From Miltoncostaeales bacterium (lineage in GTDB: Bacteria; Actinomycetota; Thermoleophilia; Miltoncostaeales; Miltoncostaeaceae): a stretch of DNA of 64,000 nt. How positions within the stretch are numbered: the stretch's first letter is position 1; the number at the start of each line of letters is the position of its first letter. The translations under genes were made by a program, and so were the position numbers. The stretch lies in the NCBI GenBank assembly GCA_030833665.1, contig JAURGT010000002.1, forward strand, positions 1 to 64,000. The letters are read 5' to 3'. The notes under the pieces are model-generated. The model was not told the origin of the DNA. It ran no database searches and was given only the letters and a program-made list of their open reading frames with translations. Below, piece by piece: positions 24,625-34,373 of the stretch.

Positions 24625-25068
24625 GTGGACGTGCTCGTGCTCGTGATCGCGCTCATCCCGGCGGTCGTCGTGGACCTCAGGCGCCGCATCATCCCCGACG
24701 CCGTGGTGATGCCCGCCCTTGTCGCGGTGCTCGTGATCGGGGCGCTGGGCGAGGCGGCGTGGTGGGAGCCGATCGCTTCGGCGGCGCTCGTGGGCGTGCT
24801 CCTGTTCGTGCCGGCCCTGATCAGGCCCGACGGCATGGGTCTGGGCGACGTCAAGCTGGGAACACTCATCGGGGGAGCGCTCGGCGCTATCCCCGGCCTT
24901 CTCGCCGTGCTGGCAGGCCTCGGCCTGGCCGCGGCGTGGGGCTTCTCGCTCGCCGCCGCTCGGCGCACCCGTCCCTCCGACATCGCGCTGCCACTGGCGC
25001 CGTTCCTCGCGGCCGGCGTGCTCGCCGTGATCGGTCCGGCGGCGCTCGTACACTCGCTGCATGGATGA
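24625..25068 (+). CDS. Type IV prepilin peptidase-like (A24) integral membrane protein, short form
   Basis: DLRRRIIPDAVVMPALV and DGMGLGDVKLGTLIGGALG; lacks the N-terminal methylase-type region. Confidence 0.8.
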   Translation: MDVLVLVIALIPAVVVDLRRRIIPDAVVMPALVAVLVIGALGEAAWWEPIASAALVGVLLFVPALIRPDGMGLGDVKLGTLIGGALGAIPGLLAVLAGLGLAAAWGFSLAAARRTRPSDIALPLAPFLAAGVLAVIGPAALVHSLHG

Positions 25069-25957
25069 GGCCACCGTCACCCGCCTGCGCCCGGCTCCGC
25101 CATACGACCTGCGGCTGTCGGCGGGTGGCAGCGCGGGGGGCACCCGGCGGTGGCATGGGGCGGTGCTGGCCATCGCCCTTCCCACTCCCGCGGGCGCTGC
25201 GCGGGCTGCTGTGCGCCAGCGGCGCGACGGCGACCTCGAGGTGGCCGTGCGCGGTCCCGACCTGCCGGCGGCGCTCGACGCCCTGCGCTTCGTTCTCGCC
25301 GTCGACGACGACCATGGGCCGTTCCTGCGCATGGCGCGGCGTGACGCGCGCATGGCCCCGGTGAGCGTGCGATGGGCCGGGTACCGGCCCGCGCGGCGCG
25401 CCACCGTGGCGCAGTCGGTCATCACGGCGGCCTGCGGGCAGCTCGTGACGGGTCGGGAGGCCGCACGCATGGAGCGGGCGATCGTGACCATGGCCTCGGG
25501 CGGTGCGGACGATGGACTGGCCGAGCCGCCGTCCTCCGCCGAGCTCGCGTCGCTGCAGCCTGCGCGCGCGGTCTCCACCGGGCTCGCGGCGCGCCGGGCG
25601 GCGGCGATGACCCGCTTCGCCCGCGGGGTCGACCTCGAGCGCCTGCGCGCGGTGCCCACTGAGCTCATGACGGCGCGCGTCATCCGCGAGCCGTGGCTCG
25701 GTCCGTGGAGCGCGGGGGTCATCGGCACCTACGGCCTGGGGCGGTTCGACGCGCCCGTGGTGGGCGACCTGGGCCTCATGCGCATCGTGGCCGCGGAGAC
25801 GGGCAGATGGCCCGAGGCGGACGAGACCCGGGCGCTGGTGGACCACTACGGGGAGTGGAGCGGCCTCGCCAGCGCGTACCTCCTGATGCACCCGCACGCG
25901 CGGGTGAAGCAGGGCGAGCGGCGTCCGCAGGGCGCGCGGAGGCAGCGCGCGGCCTGA
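25061..25957 (+). CDS. AlkA-like HhH-GPD DNA glycosylase
   Basis: Helix-hairpin-helix EPWLGPWSAGVIGTYGLGRFDAPVVGDLGLMRIVA; DNA-3-methyladenine glycosylase-like architecture. Confidence 0.65.
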   Translation: MDEATVTRLRPAPPYDLRLSAGGSAGGTRRWHGAVLAIALPTPAGAARAAVRQRRDGDLEVAVRGPDLPAALDALRFVLAVDDDHGPFLRMARRDARMAPVSVRWAGYRPARRATVAQSVITAACGQLVTGREAARMERAIVTMASGGADDGLAEPPSSAELASLQPARAVSTGLAARRAAAMTRFARGVDLERLRAVPTELMTARVIREPWLGPWSAGVIGTYGLGRFDAPVVGDLGLMRIVAAETGRWPEADETRALVDHYGEWSGLASAYLLMHPHARVKQGERRPQGARRQRAA

Positions 25958-26002
25958 TCGGCCGCCGGTGCGCGCCCGGTGGGGCGGTATGCTGCGAGCC
26001 CG

Positions 26003-27163
26003 ATGGCGCTCACCTACCGCACAGCAGGGGAGTCGCACGGCCCGGCCCTGACCACGATTATCGAGGGGCTCCCGGCCGGGCTTCCCCTCACGCCCGATGA
26101 CATCGACGCCGACCTCGCGCGCCGTCAGATGGGCTATGGCCGTGGCGGTCGCCAGAAGATCGAGACCGACCGGGTGCAGGTGACCGCGGGAATCCGCCAT
26201 GGCCGCACCCTGGGCAGCCCCGTCGCGCTCATGGTGATGAACCGTGACTTCGCGAACTGGTCGGAAGACCGCATGGCCATCTGGGAGCCGGCATCCGAGG
26301 TGGATCCCATCACCCTGCCGCGCCCCGGGCACGCCGACCTCGCGGGCATGCAGAAGTACGAGACCGACGACCTGCGCAATATCCTCGAGCGCGCGAGCGC
26401 CCGTGAGACCGCCGCGCGCGTGGCCGCCGGCGGCGTGGCCAAGGCGCTGCTGCGCCGGTACGGCATGGAGGTACGCAGCCACGTGGTGCAGATCGGCCCC
26501 GAGCCCGCACCGACCCGCGACGACCTCGCGCTCGGCGACTTCGACGCGGTCGACGAGAGCCCGGTGCGCGCGCTCGACCCGGAGGCCTCTGAGCGCATGA
26601 AGGCGGCGATCAAGGCGGCGGGCCAGGCCAGCGACACCCTCGGCGGCATTTTTGAGGTGTGGGTGTTCGACCCGCTCCCCGGACTCGGCAGCCACGTGAG
26701 CGGTGATACGCGGCTCGACGGACGCATCGGCCAGGCCATGCTCGGGGTGCAGGCCATCAAGGGCGTGGAGATCGGCGCGGGCTTTGAGCTGGGGCGCATT
26801 CGCGGCAGCGCGGCCCACGACGAGATCTTCTGGAGCGAGGACCGTGGCTATCACCGGCGCACCAACCGGTCGGGCGGCCTCGAGGGCGGCATGACCCACG
26901 GCGCCCCCCTCGTGGTGCGCGCGGCCATGAAGCCCATCGCCACGCTCAGCCGCCCGCTTGCATCGGTGGACGTGCAGAGCAAGGAGGCCACATCGGCCTT
27001 CAAGGAGCGCTCCGATATCTGCGCGGTGCCGGCGGCTGCCGTCATCGGCGAGGCCGTCATCGCCTTCGTCCTCGCGCAGGCGCTCGTCGACAAGTTCGGC
27101 GGCGACTCCATCGCCTCCCTCGACGCCGCGGTGGACCGCTACCGCGCGGTCCTCGCGCAGTAG
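26003..27163 (+). CDS. aroC: Chorismate synthase
   Basis: YRTAGESHGPALTTIIEGLPAGLPL, ARRQMGYGRGGRQKIETD, RPGHADLAGMQKY, SGGLEGGMTHG. Confidence 0.96.
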   Translation: MALTYRTAGESHGPALTTIIEGLPAGLPLTPDDIDADLARRQMGYGRGGRQKIETDRVQVTAGIRHGRTLGSPVALMVMNRDFANWSEDRMAIWEPASEVDPITLPRPGHADLAGMQKYETDDLRNILERASARETAARVAAGGVAKALLRRYGMEVRSHVVQIGPEPAPTRDDLALGDFDAVDESPVRALDPEASERMKAAIKAAGQASDTLGGIFEVWVFDPLPGLGSHVSGDTRLDGRIGQAMLGVQAIKGVEIGAGFELGRIRGSAAHDEIFWSEDRGYHRRTNRSGGLEGGMTHGAPLVVRAAMKPIATLSRPLASVDVQSKEATSAFKERSDICAVPAAAVIGEAVIAFVLAQALVDKFGGDSIASLDAAVDRYRAVLAQ

Positions 27164-27164
27164 C

Positions 27165-27695
27165 GTGGCCACGGAGCGCTGGATCGCGCTCGCGGGGTAC
27201 ATGGGCGCGGGCAAGAGCACCGTGGGACGGCAGGCCGCCGACATACTCGGCGTGCAGTTCCTCGACGTCGACGACCTCATCGTGGCGCATGCCGGGCAGT
27301 CGATCCCCGAGATCTTCGCCCAGCGCGGGGAGCTGTGGTTCCGGCGCACCGAGGAGGACCTCATCCGCGAGAACCTCGCGGCCGACCCGGGTGTGCTGGC
27401 GCTCGGCGGCGGGGCGCTCGGCAGCAAGCGCACGCGCGAACTGCTGGGCCGCACCGCGTGGGTCGCGTGGCTGCGCATCGACCCCGAACTGGCATGGGAT
27501 CGGGTAGGGGGGCTGCCCGGCCGCCCGCTTGCCCAGGACCGGGATCGCTTCATCCGTCGTGCCGGCGAGCGCGAGCACGTCTACCGCGATGCGGCGGACG
27601 TGATCCTCGATGCCTCGCTTGCCTCCCGCGAGGTGGCGCGGGCGCTCGCAGAGTGGGCCGAGGGCGGCGGACCCGACGAGGACCAGGCCGGATGA
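27165..27695 (+). CDS. aroK: Shikimate kinase
   Basis: IALAGYMGAGKSTVGRQAADILGVQFLDVDDLI, GELWFRRTEEDLI, LALGGGAL. Confidence 0.95.
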   Translation: MATERWIALAGYMGAGKSTVGRQAADILGVQFLDVDDLIVAHAGQSIPEIFAQRGELWFRRTEEDLIRENLAADPGVLALGGGALGSKRTRELLGRTAWVAWLRIDPELAWDRVGGLPGRPLAQDRDRFIRRAGEREHVYRDAADVILDASLASREVARALAEWAEGGGPDEDQAG

Positions 27696-28789
27696 GCACC
27701 ACCGCCCCCGACCCGGCGATCACCGCGGTGATCGGCGCTCGCGAGGTGCCGGTACATCTCGGCCCGGGCGCCATCGACCTGATCGGGCCGCTCCTGGCTG
27801 CACGGGGAGAGGGCGATGGCGCGATGGTGGTGGTGGACGACGGCATCACCTCCGCGGGCGAGCGCGCGGCGGCGTCGTGCCGCGAGGCCGGGCTTCGCGT
27901 GCACGTGGAGGCCGTGCCGGCGGGCGAGGCATCCAAGACCCTCTCCGAGGTCGAGCGCCTGAGCCGCGCGTGCGCACGCGCGGGCATCCGCCGGCGCGAT
28001 GCCGTTGTAGCCGTCGGCGGCGGCGTGGTGGGTGACCTCGCCGGATTCCTCGCGGCCTCGTACCAGCGGGGCGTGCGGCTCGTGCAGGCGCCGACCACGC
28101 TCCTCGCGATGGTCGACTCCTCGCTCGGCGGCAAGACCGGTGTGGACCTCCCCGAGGGCAAGAACTACGTGGGCGCCGTCTACCAGCCCGAGGCCGTGGT
28201 GATGGACACCAGGGTGCTCGGCACGCTGCCGCCGCGCGAGCTCTCGTGCGGGTTCGCCGAGGTGGTGAAGTACGGCCTGCTGGTCGGTGGAGAGCTCCTG
28301 GAGAGCGTGGCCGCATGGCCCGATCTCCCGGGCCCCGATGACGAGCTCGCCGAACTCATCCGCCGGTGCGCCGAGTGCAAGCTCGAGGTGGTGGCCGAGG
28401 ACGAGTTCGACCTCGGCCGCCGGGCGATCCTCAACCTCGGGCACACCGCCGGGCACGGCATCGAGGCGGCGGGTGGCTACGACCTCTATCACCACGGCGA
28501 GGCCATCTCGCTGGGCCTGCTCGTGGCGCTGCGCGTGAGCGAGCATGCGCTCGGCCTCGACCCGGCGTGGCGCGACCGCACGGCTGCCACGCTCGCGCGC
28601 CACGGGCTGCCGGTGGGGCTCGACCCCTCGGTGGACGTGGACGAGGTGATCGAGATCATGTCGCGCGACAAGAAGTCGGATGGCCGGGCGCTGAACATGG
28701 TGCTGCTGCGTGCCCCCGGTGACGTGCTCACCCACCAGGACCCCGACCCGGCCGTGGTGCGCGCGGCCGTGGAGGAGCTGCTCGCATGA
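27692..28789 (+). CDS. aroB: 3-dehydroquinate synthase
   Basis: AVGGGVVGDLAGFLAASYQRGVRLVQAPTTLLAMVDSSLGGKTGVDLPEGKN; FAEVVKYGLL; ATGA overlap. Confidence 0.96.
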   Translation: MSTTAPDPAITAVIGAREVPVHLGPGAIDLIGPLLAARGEGDGAMVVVDDGITSAGERAAASCREAGLRVHVEAVPAGEASKTLSEVERLSRACARAGIRRRDAVVAVGGGVVGDLAGFLAASYQRGVRLVQAPTTLLAMVDSSLGGKTGVDLPEGKNYVGAVYQPEAVVMDTRVLGTLPPRELSCGFAEVVKYGLLVGGELLESVAAWPDLPGPDDELAELIRRCAECKLEVVAEDEFDLGRRAILNLGHTAGHGIEAAGGYDLYHHGEAISLGLLVALRVSEHALGLDPAWRDRTAATLARHGLPVGLDPSVDVDEVIEIMSRDKKSDGRALNMVLLRAPGDVLTHQDPDPAVVRAAVEELLA

Positions 28790-29223
28790 TGAACATCGCC
28801 CTGCTGCACGGACCCAACCTGAACATGCTCGGCCGTCGGCCCTCTCAGCACTACGGAACCCTCACCCTGCCTGAGCTCGAGGCGCAGGTGCGCGCGTGGG
28901 GCGAGGAGCGCGGCATGCGCGTGGGCACCTTCCAGACGAACTTCGAGGGGGCGTTCCTCGAGCATGTGCACGGCCTTGCCGGCGCGGTGGATGGCGCCAT
29001 CGTGAACCCGGGGGCCTGGACTCACTACCAGTATTCGATCCGCGACGCGCTCGAGGTGATGGGCGCCCCGTTCGTGGAGGTGCACCTCTCCGACGTCGAC
29101 GCCCGGGAGGACTTCCGCAGGGCCTCGGTGGTGCGCGATATCGCGCTGGCCACCGTGAAGGGGAAGGGGCCCGACGGCTACCGCGAGGCGCTGGACATCC
29201 TGAAGGCGGAGCTCGCGGGTTGA
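28786..29223 (+). CDS. aroQ: 3-dehydroquinate dehydratase, type II
   Basis: IALLHGPNLNMLGRRPSQHYGTLTLPELE; GAIVNPGAWTHYQYSIRDAL; VEVHLSDVDARE. Confidence 0.95.
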   Translation: MMNIALLHGPNLNMLGRRPSQHYGTLTLPELEAQVRAWGEERGMRVGTFQTNFEGAFLEHVHGLAGAVDGAIVNPGAWTHYQYSIRDALEVMGAPFVEVHLSDVDAREDFRRASVVRDIALATVKGKGPDGYREALDILKAELAG

Positions 29224-30290
29224 GCATCCCGGCGCGCCAGGCGCGCATCGGCGAAGTGCTGCGCCACGAGGGGCTCGACGCCCTGGTGGTCACCGACCTC
29301 GTGAACATCCGCTACCTGTCCGGCTTCGTCGGCTCGAATGGGGTGCTGGTGGTCACGCCCGTGTCACGGGTGCTGCTCACGGATTCGCGCTACACGGCTG
29401 CCGCGCGCACGATGGTGGAGGACACCGAGGTGGTCATCGCCGGGCGCGACCTCATGGACCGCCTCGCCGAGGTAGTGCCCCGGGGCCGCGTGGGCATCGA
29501 GGCCGAGCACGTGACCGTGGCCCGGCGCGACCGGTTCGCCGGGCGACTCTCCGGCGCGGAGCTCGTGCCCACCTCCGGCCTCGTGGAGGGGCTCCGCGTG
29601 GTGAAGGAGGAGGAGGAGCTCGAGGCCATCCGCGAGGCCACGCGCATCGCCGACGCGGCGCTGGCGCGCCTCGTCGAGGAGGGCTTCGCCGGCCGCACCG
29701 AGGCGGCCACGGCCTGGGCCCTTGAGGGCTGGATGCGCGAGATGGGGGCCGAGGGGGCGAGCTTCGACATCATCGTCGCCGGGGGCGCGCACGGGGCGCT
29801 GCCGCACGCCGTGCCGCGGGCTGAGGCCATTCCCGCCGACACCCTCGTGGTGGTGGACATGGGCGCCCGGCACGCGGGCTACGCATCGGACTGCACGCGC
29901 ACCGTCGCCACCGGTACGCTCCCGGCCGCGCTCGAGGAGGCCTATGCGGTGTGCCTCGAGGCCCAGCACGCGGCCCTCGCTGCCTGCCGGGCGGGAGTCC
30001 TCACCAGGGATCTCGACTCGGTGGCGCGCGGGATCATCGCGGATGCTGGCCTCGGGGATCACTTCGGCCACGGCCTCGGGCACGGTGTGGGGCTCGACAT
30101 CCATGAGCGCCCGTGGCTCCGTCAGGAGGGCGGGGAGGTACTTCAAACCGGCATGGTTGTGACCATCGAGCCGGGCATCTACCTGGAGGGGGTCGGAGGA
30201 GTGCGCATCGAGGATCTCGCCATCGTCACCGATGATGGCTGCGAGGTGCTCACGCGCGTGCCCACCGACCTGACCACGACGAGCATCTAG
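29220..30290 (+). CDS. pepP: M24 family Xaa-Pro aminopeptidase/dipeptidase
   Basis: LVVVDMGARHAGYASDCTRTVATG; HFGHGLGHGVGLDIHERPWL; GMVVTIEPGIYL. Confidence 0.93.
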   Translation: MSIPARQARIGEVLRHEGLDALVVTDLVNIRYLSGFVGSNGVLVVTPVSRVLLTDSRYTAAARTMVEDTEVVIAGRDLMDRLAEVVPRGRVGIEAEHVTVARRDRFAGRLSGAELVPTSGLVEGLRVVKEEEELEAIREATRIADAALARLVEEGFAGRTEAATAWALEGWMREMGAEGASFDIIVAGGAHGALPHAVPRAEAIPADTLVVVDMGARHAGYASDCTRTVATGTLPAALEEAYAVCLEAQHAALAACRAGVLTRDLDSVARGIIADAGLGDHFGHGLGHGVGLDIHERPWLRQEGGEVLQTGMVVTIEPGIYLEGVGGVRIEDLAIVTDDGCEVLTRVPTDLTTTSI

Positions 30291-30299
30291 GAGCAGGCC

Positions 30300-30860
30300 G
30301 TGGGGGCCATCAGCAGCAACGAACTGAAGAACGGATGGGTCCTCGACGTGGACGGCGATCTCGTCAGCGTCGTGTCGTTCCAGCACGTGAAGCCCGGCAA
30401 GGGCGGTGCGTTCGTGCGCACCAAGCTCAAGAGCCTCGTGAAGGGCACCGTCGTGGACAAGACCTTCCGCGCGGGCGAGAAGCTGGAGCGCGTGACCACC
30501 GAGACCAAGAACATGCAGATGCTCTACGAGGACGGCGACGCACTCGTGTTCATGGATGGCGAGACCTACGAGCAGGTGAACGTGCCCAAGTCGTCCATCG
30601 AGTCCGTCGACCTCATCGCCCCGAACTCCGAGGTGCAGGTGCTGTTCGTGCGCGACGCCCCGTTCCGCGCCGAGCCGCCCGCATCGGTGGAGCTGGCGGT
30701 CACGCAGACCGATCCCGGGGTGAAGGGTGACACCGTGAGCAACGTGACCAAGCCCGCCACGCTCGAGACCGGCGCGACCGTGAACGTGCCGCTGTTCGTC
30801 AACGAGGGGGACCGCATCAAGGTGGACACCCGCAGCCGGGAGTACGTGAGCCGCGCATGA
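30300..30860 (+). CDS. efp: Elongation factor P
   Basis: FQHVKPGKGGAFVRTKLKSLVKGTVVDKTFRAGEKLE; GATVNVPLFVNEGDRIKVDTRSREYVSR. Confidence 0.96.
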   Translation: MGAISSNELKNGWVLDVDGDLVSVVSFQHVKPGKGGAFVRTKLKSLVKGTVVDKTFRAGEKLERVTTETKNMQMLYEDGDALVFMDGETYEQVNVPKSSIESVDLIAPNSEVQVLFVRDAPFRAEPPASVELAVTQTDPGVKGDTVSNVTKPATLETGATVNVPLFVNEGDRIKVDTRSREYVSRA

Positions 30861-32602
30861 GCACCGAGCCTGCCTCCATTGACATCGGCCTCGTCGACGT
30901 CACCCTCCGCGACCTGTGCACCCCGCCGTGGGGCGCGCGCATCGCGCCTGACGACCTCGGAGCCGCGGCCGCCGTGCTCGCGCCCATCGGCGCGCGGGTC
31001 ATCGAGGTGCTTGACCCTCCGTCGGCCCGCGCAGGCATGGATGGCCGCACCGAGAGCCCCCTCGACCGCCTGCGCGTGGTGGCCCGGCAGGCCGGGGGCG
31101 CCAACCTCGGCATCGTCGTCACCGGTCGAACCCTGCTGGGCGAGGTTCCCCTCGGCGCCGGCGTCGCCGCGCGGCTCATCACCTCGGCGGCCGCGAGCGG
31201 CGCGTCGCGGGTGCGCGCGTACGACACCCTGAATGATGCCGACGCCCTGCGCGTGGTGGCCGAGGCTGCCGGCGAGGCCGGGGTGGGCTTCGTGCCCACC
31301 CTCGTGCTCGGCCCGGTGCCTGATGGAGCCGACCCGCGCTGGGTCGACGAGGCCCTGGCGCTCGCGCAGCTGCCGGGTGCCACTTCGCTCTGCATCTCCG
31401 ACCTCGGCGGCAACCTCACCCCGGTGGCCATGGGGCTGCTGGTGGGCAATGTGGTCGAGAAGTGCCCGATCCCGGTGGAGGTTTCGCTGCGGGCCACCGG
31501 CGGCCTCGCCTCGATGTCCGCGCTCAGCGCCGCACTGGCCGGCGCGCACGCCCTGCACGCCTCGGTGGGCGCCGCTGCGCTTGTCGCCGGCCGCCCGTCT
31601 GCCGAGGCCCTGCACGTGGCGCTCCACGGGGGCGACCGCGAGTTCGATGTGGACGTCCCCGCGCTTGAGGACGCCGGTCGCATCATCTGGCCCCTCGTGG
31701 CGCCCGAGCGCGTGCGTCGCGCAGCTGAGCTCGCGGGTGGCCCTCAGCTGCAGCTGCCCCCCGACCTCGCTGCCGGCCTGCTCTCGCGCCTCAGCCGGCA
31801 GGGGCTGGCGTCGCGTGCGCACGAGGCGGCCGAGGAGTGCGCGGCCGTGTGCAGCGACCTCGGCGGCGTCACCTTCGCGCCGCCGCTCGGCGAGGCCATC
31901 GTCGCCCAGGCCGCCCAGCACGTGATGGACGGCGTGCGCTGGCGAGAGACCTCATCCGAGCTCGCCGACATCGCGCTCGGCCCGCGCGGTCGCCTGCGCG
32001 GCCCGGTGTCCGAGGACGCCCTCGCGGTGGCGCGCGGCGCGGGCACCACCGGCGAGCCGCCCGACCTGGACGCCGTGCTGGCCGCTGCGCCGTCGGACGT
32101 GTCCGAGGAGGATGCGGTGATCCTCGCGCAGTTCCCCGAGTCGGGGCAGCGCCTGGTGGACCGCCGCCGCTCGCTTCTCGCCGAGGAGTCGGGCGAGACC
32201 GGCATGGCGGTTGATCGCGGGTTGATCGAGACCCTCGTCGAGGTGGTCGAGGGCGCCGGCCAGTCGGAGGTGAGCGTGGAGATCGGTGGCGCGCGGGTGA
32301 CCGTGCGCCCGGCGGTGGCCGCGACGGCCGCCATGCCCGGTGCGCCTGCGCCGGCGGCGGACGATGGAGTGAAGGTGGTGAGCCCCATGGTGGGCACCTT
32401 CTACGCCGCGCCCAACCCCGACTCCGACCCATTCGTGAAGGTGGGCGACCGCGTGGTGCAGGGCCAGGTGCTGTGCATCATCGAGGCGATGAAGATCTTC
32501 AACGAGATCACCGCGGAGCGCGCCGGCACGATCAAGGAGATCGCGGTGGGCAACGCCGAGCCCGTGGAGTTCGGCCAGACCCTGTTCGTGCTCGCACCGT
32601 GA
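30857..32602 (+). CDS. accB: Fusion: OadA/PycB-type carboxyltransferase-like domain plus PYC/OADA conserved region plus AccB-type biotin carboxyl carrier domain
   Basis: N-term DIGLVDVTLRDLCTPPWGAR...YDTLNDADALR...SLCISDLGGNLTPVAM...; middle DLGGVTFAPPLGEAIVAQAAQHVMDGVRW; C-term VVSPMVGTFYAAPNPDSDPFVKVGDRVVQGQVLCIIEAMKIFNEITAERAGTIKEIAVGNAEPVEFGQTLFVLAP. Confidence 0.88.
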   Translation: MSTEPASIDIGLVDVTLRDLCTPPWGARIAPDDLGAAAAVLAPIGARVIEVLDPPSARAGMDGRTESPLDRLRVVARQAGGANLGIVVTGRTLLGEVPLGAGVAARLITSAAASGASRVRAYDTLNDADALRVVAEAAGEAGVGFVPTLVLGPVPDGADPRWVDEALALAQLPGATSLCISDLGGNLTPVAMGLLVGNVVEKCPIPVEVSLRATGGLASMSALSAALAGAHALHASVGAAALVAGRPSAEALHVALHGGDREFDVDVPALEDAGRIIWPLVAPERVRRAAELAGGPQLQLPPDLAAGLLSRLSRQGLASRAHEAAEECAAVCSDLGGVTFAPPLGEAIVAQAAQHVMDGVRWRETSSELADIALGPRGRLRGPVSEDALAVARGAGTTGEPPDLDAVLAAAPSDVSEEDAVILAQFPESGQRLVDRRRSLLAEESGETGMAVDRGLIETLVEVVEGAGQSEVSVEIGGARVTVRPAVAATAAMPGAPAPAADDGVKVVSPMVGTFYAAPNPDSDPFVKVGDRVVQGQVLCIIEAMKIFNEITAERAGTIKEIAVGNAEPVEFGQTLFVLAP

Positions 32603-33960
32603 AGCTGCTCGTCGCCAACCGCGGCGAGATCGCCGTGCGCGTCATCCGCACCGCCCGCGAGCTGGGCATCCCGACCGTGGCCGTGTACTCGACGGCCGAC
32701 GCCCAGACCCCGGCGGTCGAGATGGCCGACGAAGCGGTGTGCATCGGTCCACCGCCTGCGCGCGAGTCATACCTGGACATGCGCAATGTCATCGGCGCGG
32801 CCGAGGTGACCGGTTGCGACGCGGTGCACCCGGGCTACGGGTTCCTGTCGGAGAACCCCGACTTCGCCACTGAGTGCGCGCGAAACGGGATCCGCTTCGT
32901 GGGGCCCGACCCCGGCGTGATGCGCCGCATGGGCGACAAGATCCAGGCCAAGGAGGCCGCCGTCGAGGCCGGGCTTCCCGTTCTGGGCGGGTCGGAGGGC
33001 GGAGTCACCGACGTGGCTGCGGCGATGGCAGCGGCCGAGGCCGCGGGGTACCCGATCCTGCTCAAGGCGTCGGCCGGCGGGGGCGGGCGCGGCATGCGGC
33101 GCGTGGACAGCCCCGACGAGCTCGAGCGCGCGTTCGAGAGCGCATCCCAGGAGGCCCTGGCGGCCTTCGGCGACGGCTCGATGTACGTGGAGAAGCTGCT
33201 GGAGGGCGCGCGCCACGTAGAGGTGCAGGTGCTGGCTGACGGCCTCGGCGGCGTGCTCATCGTGGGCGACCGCGAGTGCTCGATCCAGCGGCGCCACCAG
33301 AAGGTGGTGGAGGAGGGTCCGGCCCCGAACCTGCTCGACAGCACCCGCGAAGGCCTGCACGCTGCTGCCGAGCGTGCCTGCAGGGCCTGGGACTACAAGT
33401 CGGCGGGCACGCTGGAGTTCCTCGTGGACGCCAAGGGCGACTTCTACTTCCTTGAGCTGAACGCCCGCCTGCAGGTGGAGCACCCGGTCACCGAACTGGT
33501 GAGCGGGATGGATATCGTGGCCGAGCAGCTGCGTATCGCAGACGGCCAGGTGCTCTCGCGCACCGGGCGGATCCAGGCCAACGGCCACGCGATCGAGTGC
33601 CGCATCAACGCCGAGGACCCCGCGTTCGACTTTCGTCCGGCCGCCGGCCGCCTGGGCCTGTTCCAGCTGGCGTCGGGCCCCGGCGTGCGCGTGGACACGT
33701 TCTGCCGCACCGGCGGATACGTGCCGCCCTACTACGACTCGCTCATCGCCAAGCTCTGCGTATGGGCGCCCGACCGCCCGCGCGCCGTGGCCCGCATGCA
33801 GCGCGCGCTATCGGAGAGCATCGTCGAGGGCGTGCCCACCACCCTGCCGCTCCTCGAGGAGATCTCGCGCGAGGAGGTGTTCGGGTCGGGCAGCTACACC
33901 ACGGCCTACCTCACCGAGCGCGCCGAATACCTGCCGTCGATGGGGGGCGGCGCGCGCTGA
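32599..33960 (+). CDS. accC: Biotin carboxylase subunit of acetyl-CoA carboxylase
   Basis: KLLVANRGEIAVRVIRTARELGIPTVAVYS; VHPGYGFLSENPDFA; KASAGGGGRGMRRV; FLELNARLQVEHPVTELVSGMDIV. Confidence 0.95.
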   Translation: MKLLVANRGEIAVRVIRTARELGIPTVAVYSTADAQTPAVEMADEAVCIGPPPARESYLDMRNVIGAAEVTGCDAVHPGYGFLSENPDFATECARNGIRFVGPDPGVMRRMGDKIQAKEAAVEAGLPVLGGSEGGVTDVAAAMAAAEAAGYPILLKASAGGGGRGMRRVDSPDELERAFESASQEALAAFGDGSMYVEKLLEGARHVEVQVLADGLGGVLIVGDRECSIQRRHQKVVEEGPAPNLLDSTREGLHAAAERACRAWDYKSAGTLEFLVDAKGDFYFLELNARLQVEHPVTELVSGMDIVAEQLRIADGQVLSRTGRIQANGHAIECRINAEDPAFDFRPAAGRLGLFQLASGPGVRVDTFCRTGGYVPPYYDSLIAKLCVWAPDRPRAVARMQRALSESIVEGVPTTLPLLEEISREEVFGSGSYTTAYLTERAEYLPSMGGGAR

Positions 33961-34373
33961 TGGGCGAGGTATCCCGCAGGCAGGCTCGCCGCCAGGCGGT
34001 GATCCTGCTGTACCAGCGCGACGTCACCGGCCTGCCGGTTCCTGAACTGGTGGAGAACGCCCTGCATGCCGGCGAGCACGCCGACGACCCGTTCACCCAG
34101 GCGCTCGTGGATGGAGTGGAGGCCGACCGCAGCGAGATCGACCGGCGCATCACATCGTCGGCCGATGGCTGGACTGCAGACCGCATCGCGCCCCTCGAGC
34201 GGAACATCCTGCGCGTGGCCGTGTACGAGCTCGGCACCGGGGACGTGCCGGTTCCGGTGGCCATCGACGAGGCCCTGGAGATGGCGAAGAAGTGGTGCGC
34301 CGCGGAGGCCCCGAAGTTCGTGAATGGCGTGCTCGGGCGGGTGGCGCGGGAGAACGCAGAGGCGGCGGCATGA
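33960..34373 (+). CDS. nusB: Transcription antitermination factor NusB
   Basis: MGEVSRRQARRQAVILLYQRDVTG...IAPLERNILRVAVYEL...PVPVAIDEALEMAKKWCAAEAPKFVNGVLGRVARE. Confidence 0.93.
   Translation: MGEVSRRQARRQAVILLYQRDVTGLPVPELVENALHAGEHADDPFTQALVDGVEADRSEIDRRITSSADGWTADRIAPLERNILRVAVYELGTGDVPVPVAIDEALEMAKKWCAAEAPKFVNGVLGRVARENAEAAA

Noticed and set aside
24887-27553. 888-aa ORF on the - strand
   Set aside because: Antisense to aroC, the AlkA-like gene and the prepilin peptidase. Arg/Ser/His-rich composition is typical of GC-rich shadow frames; no domain motif.
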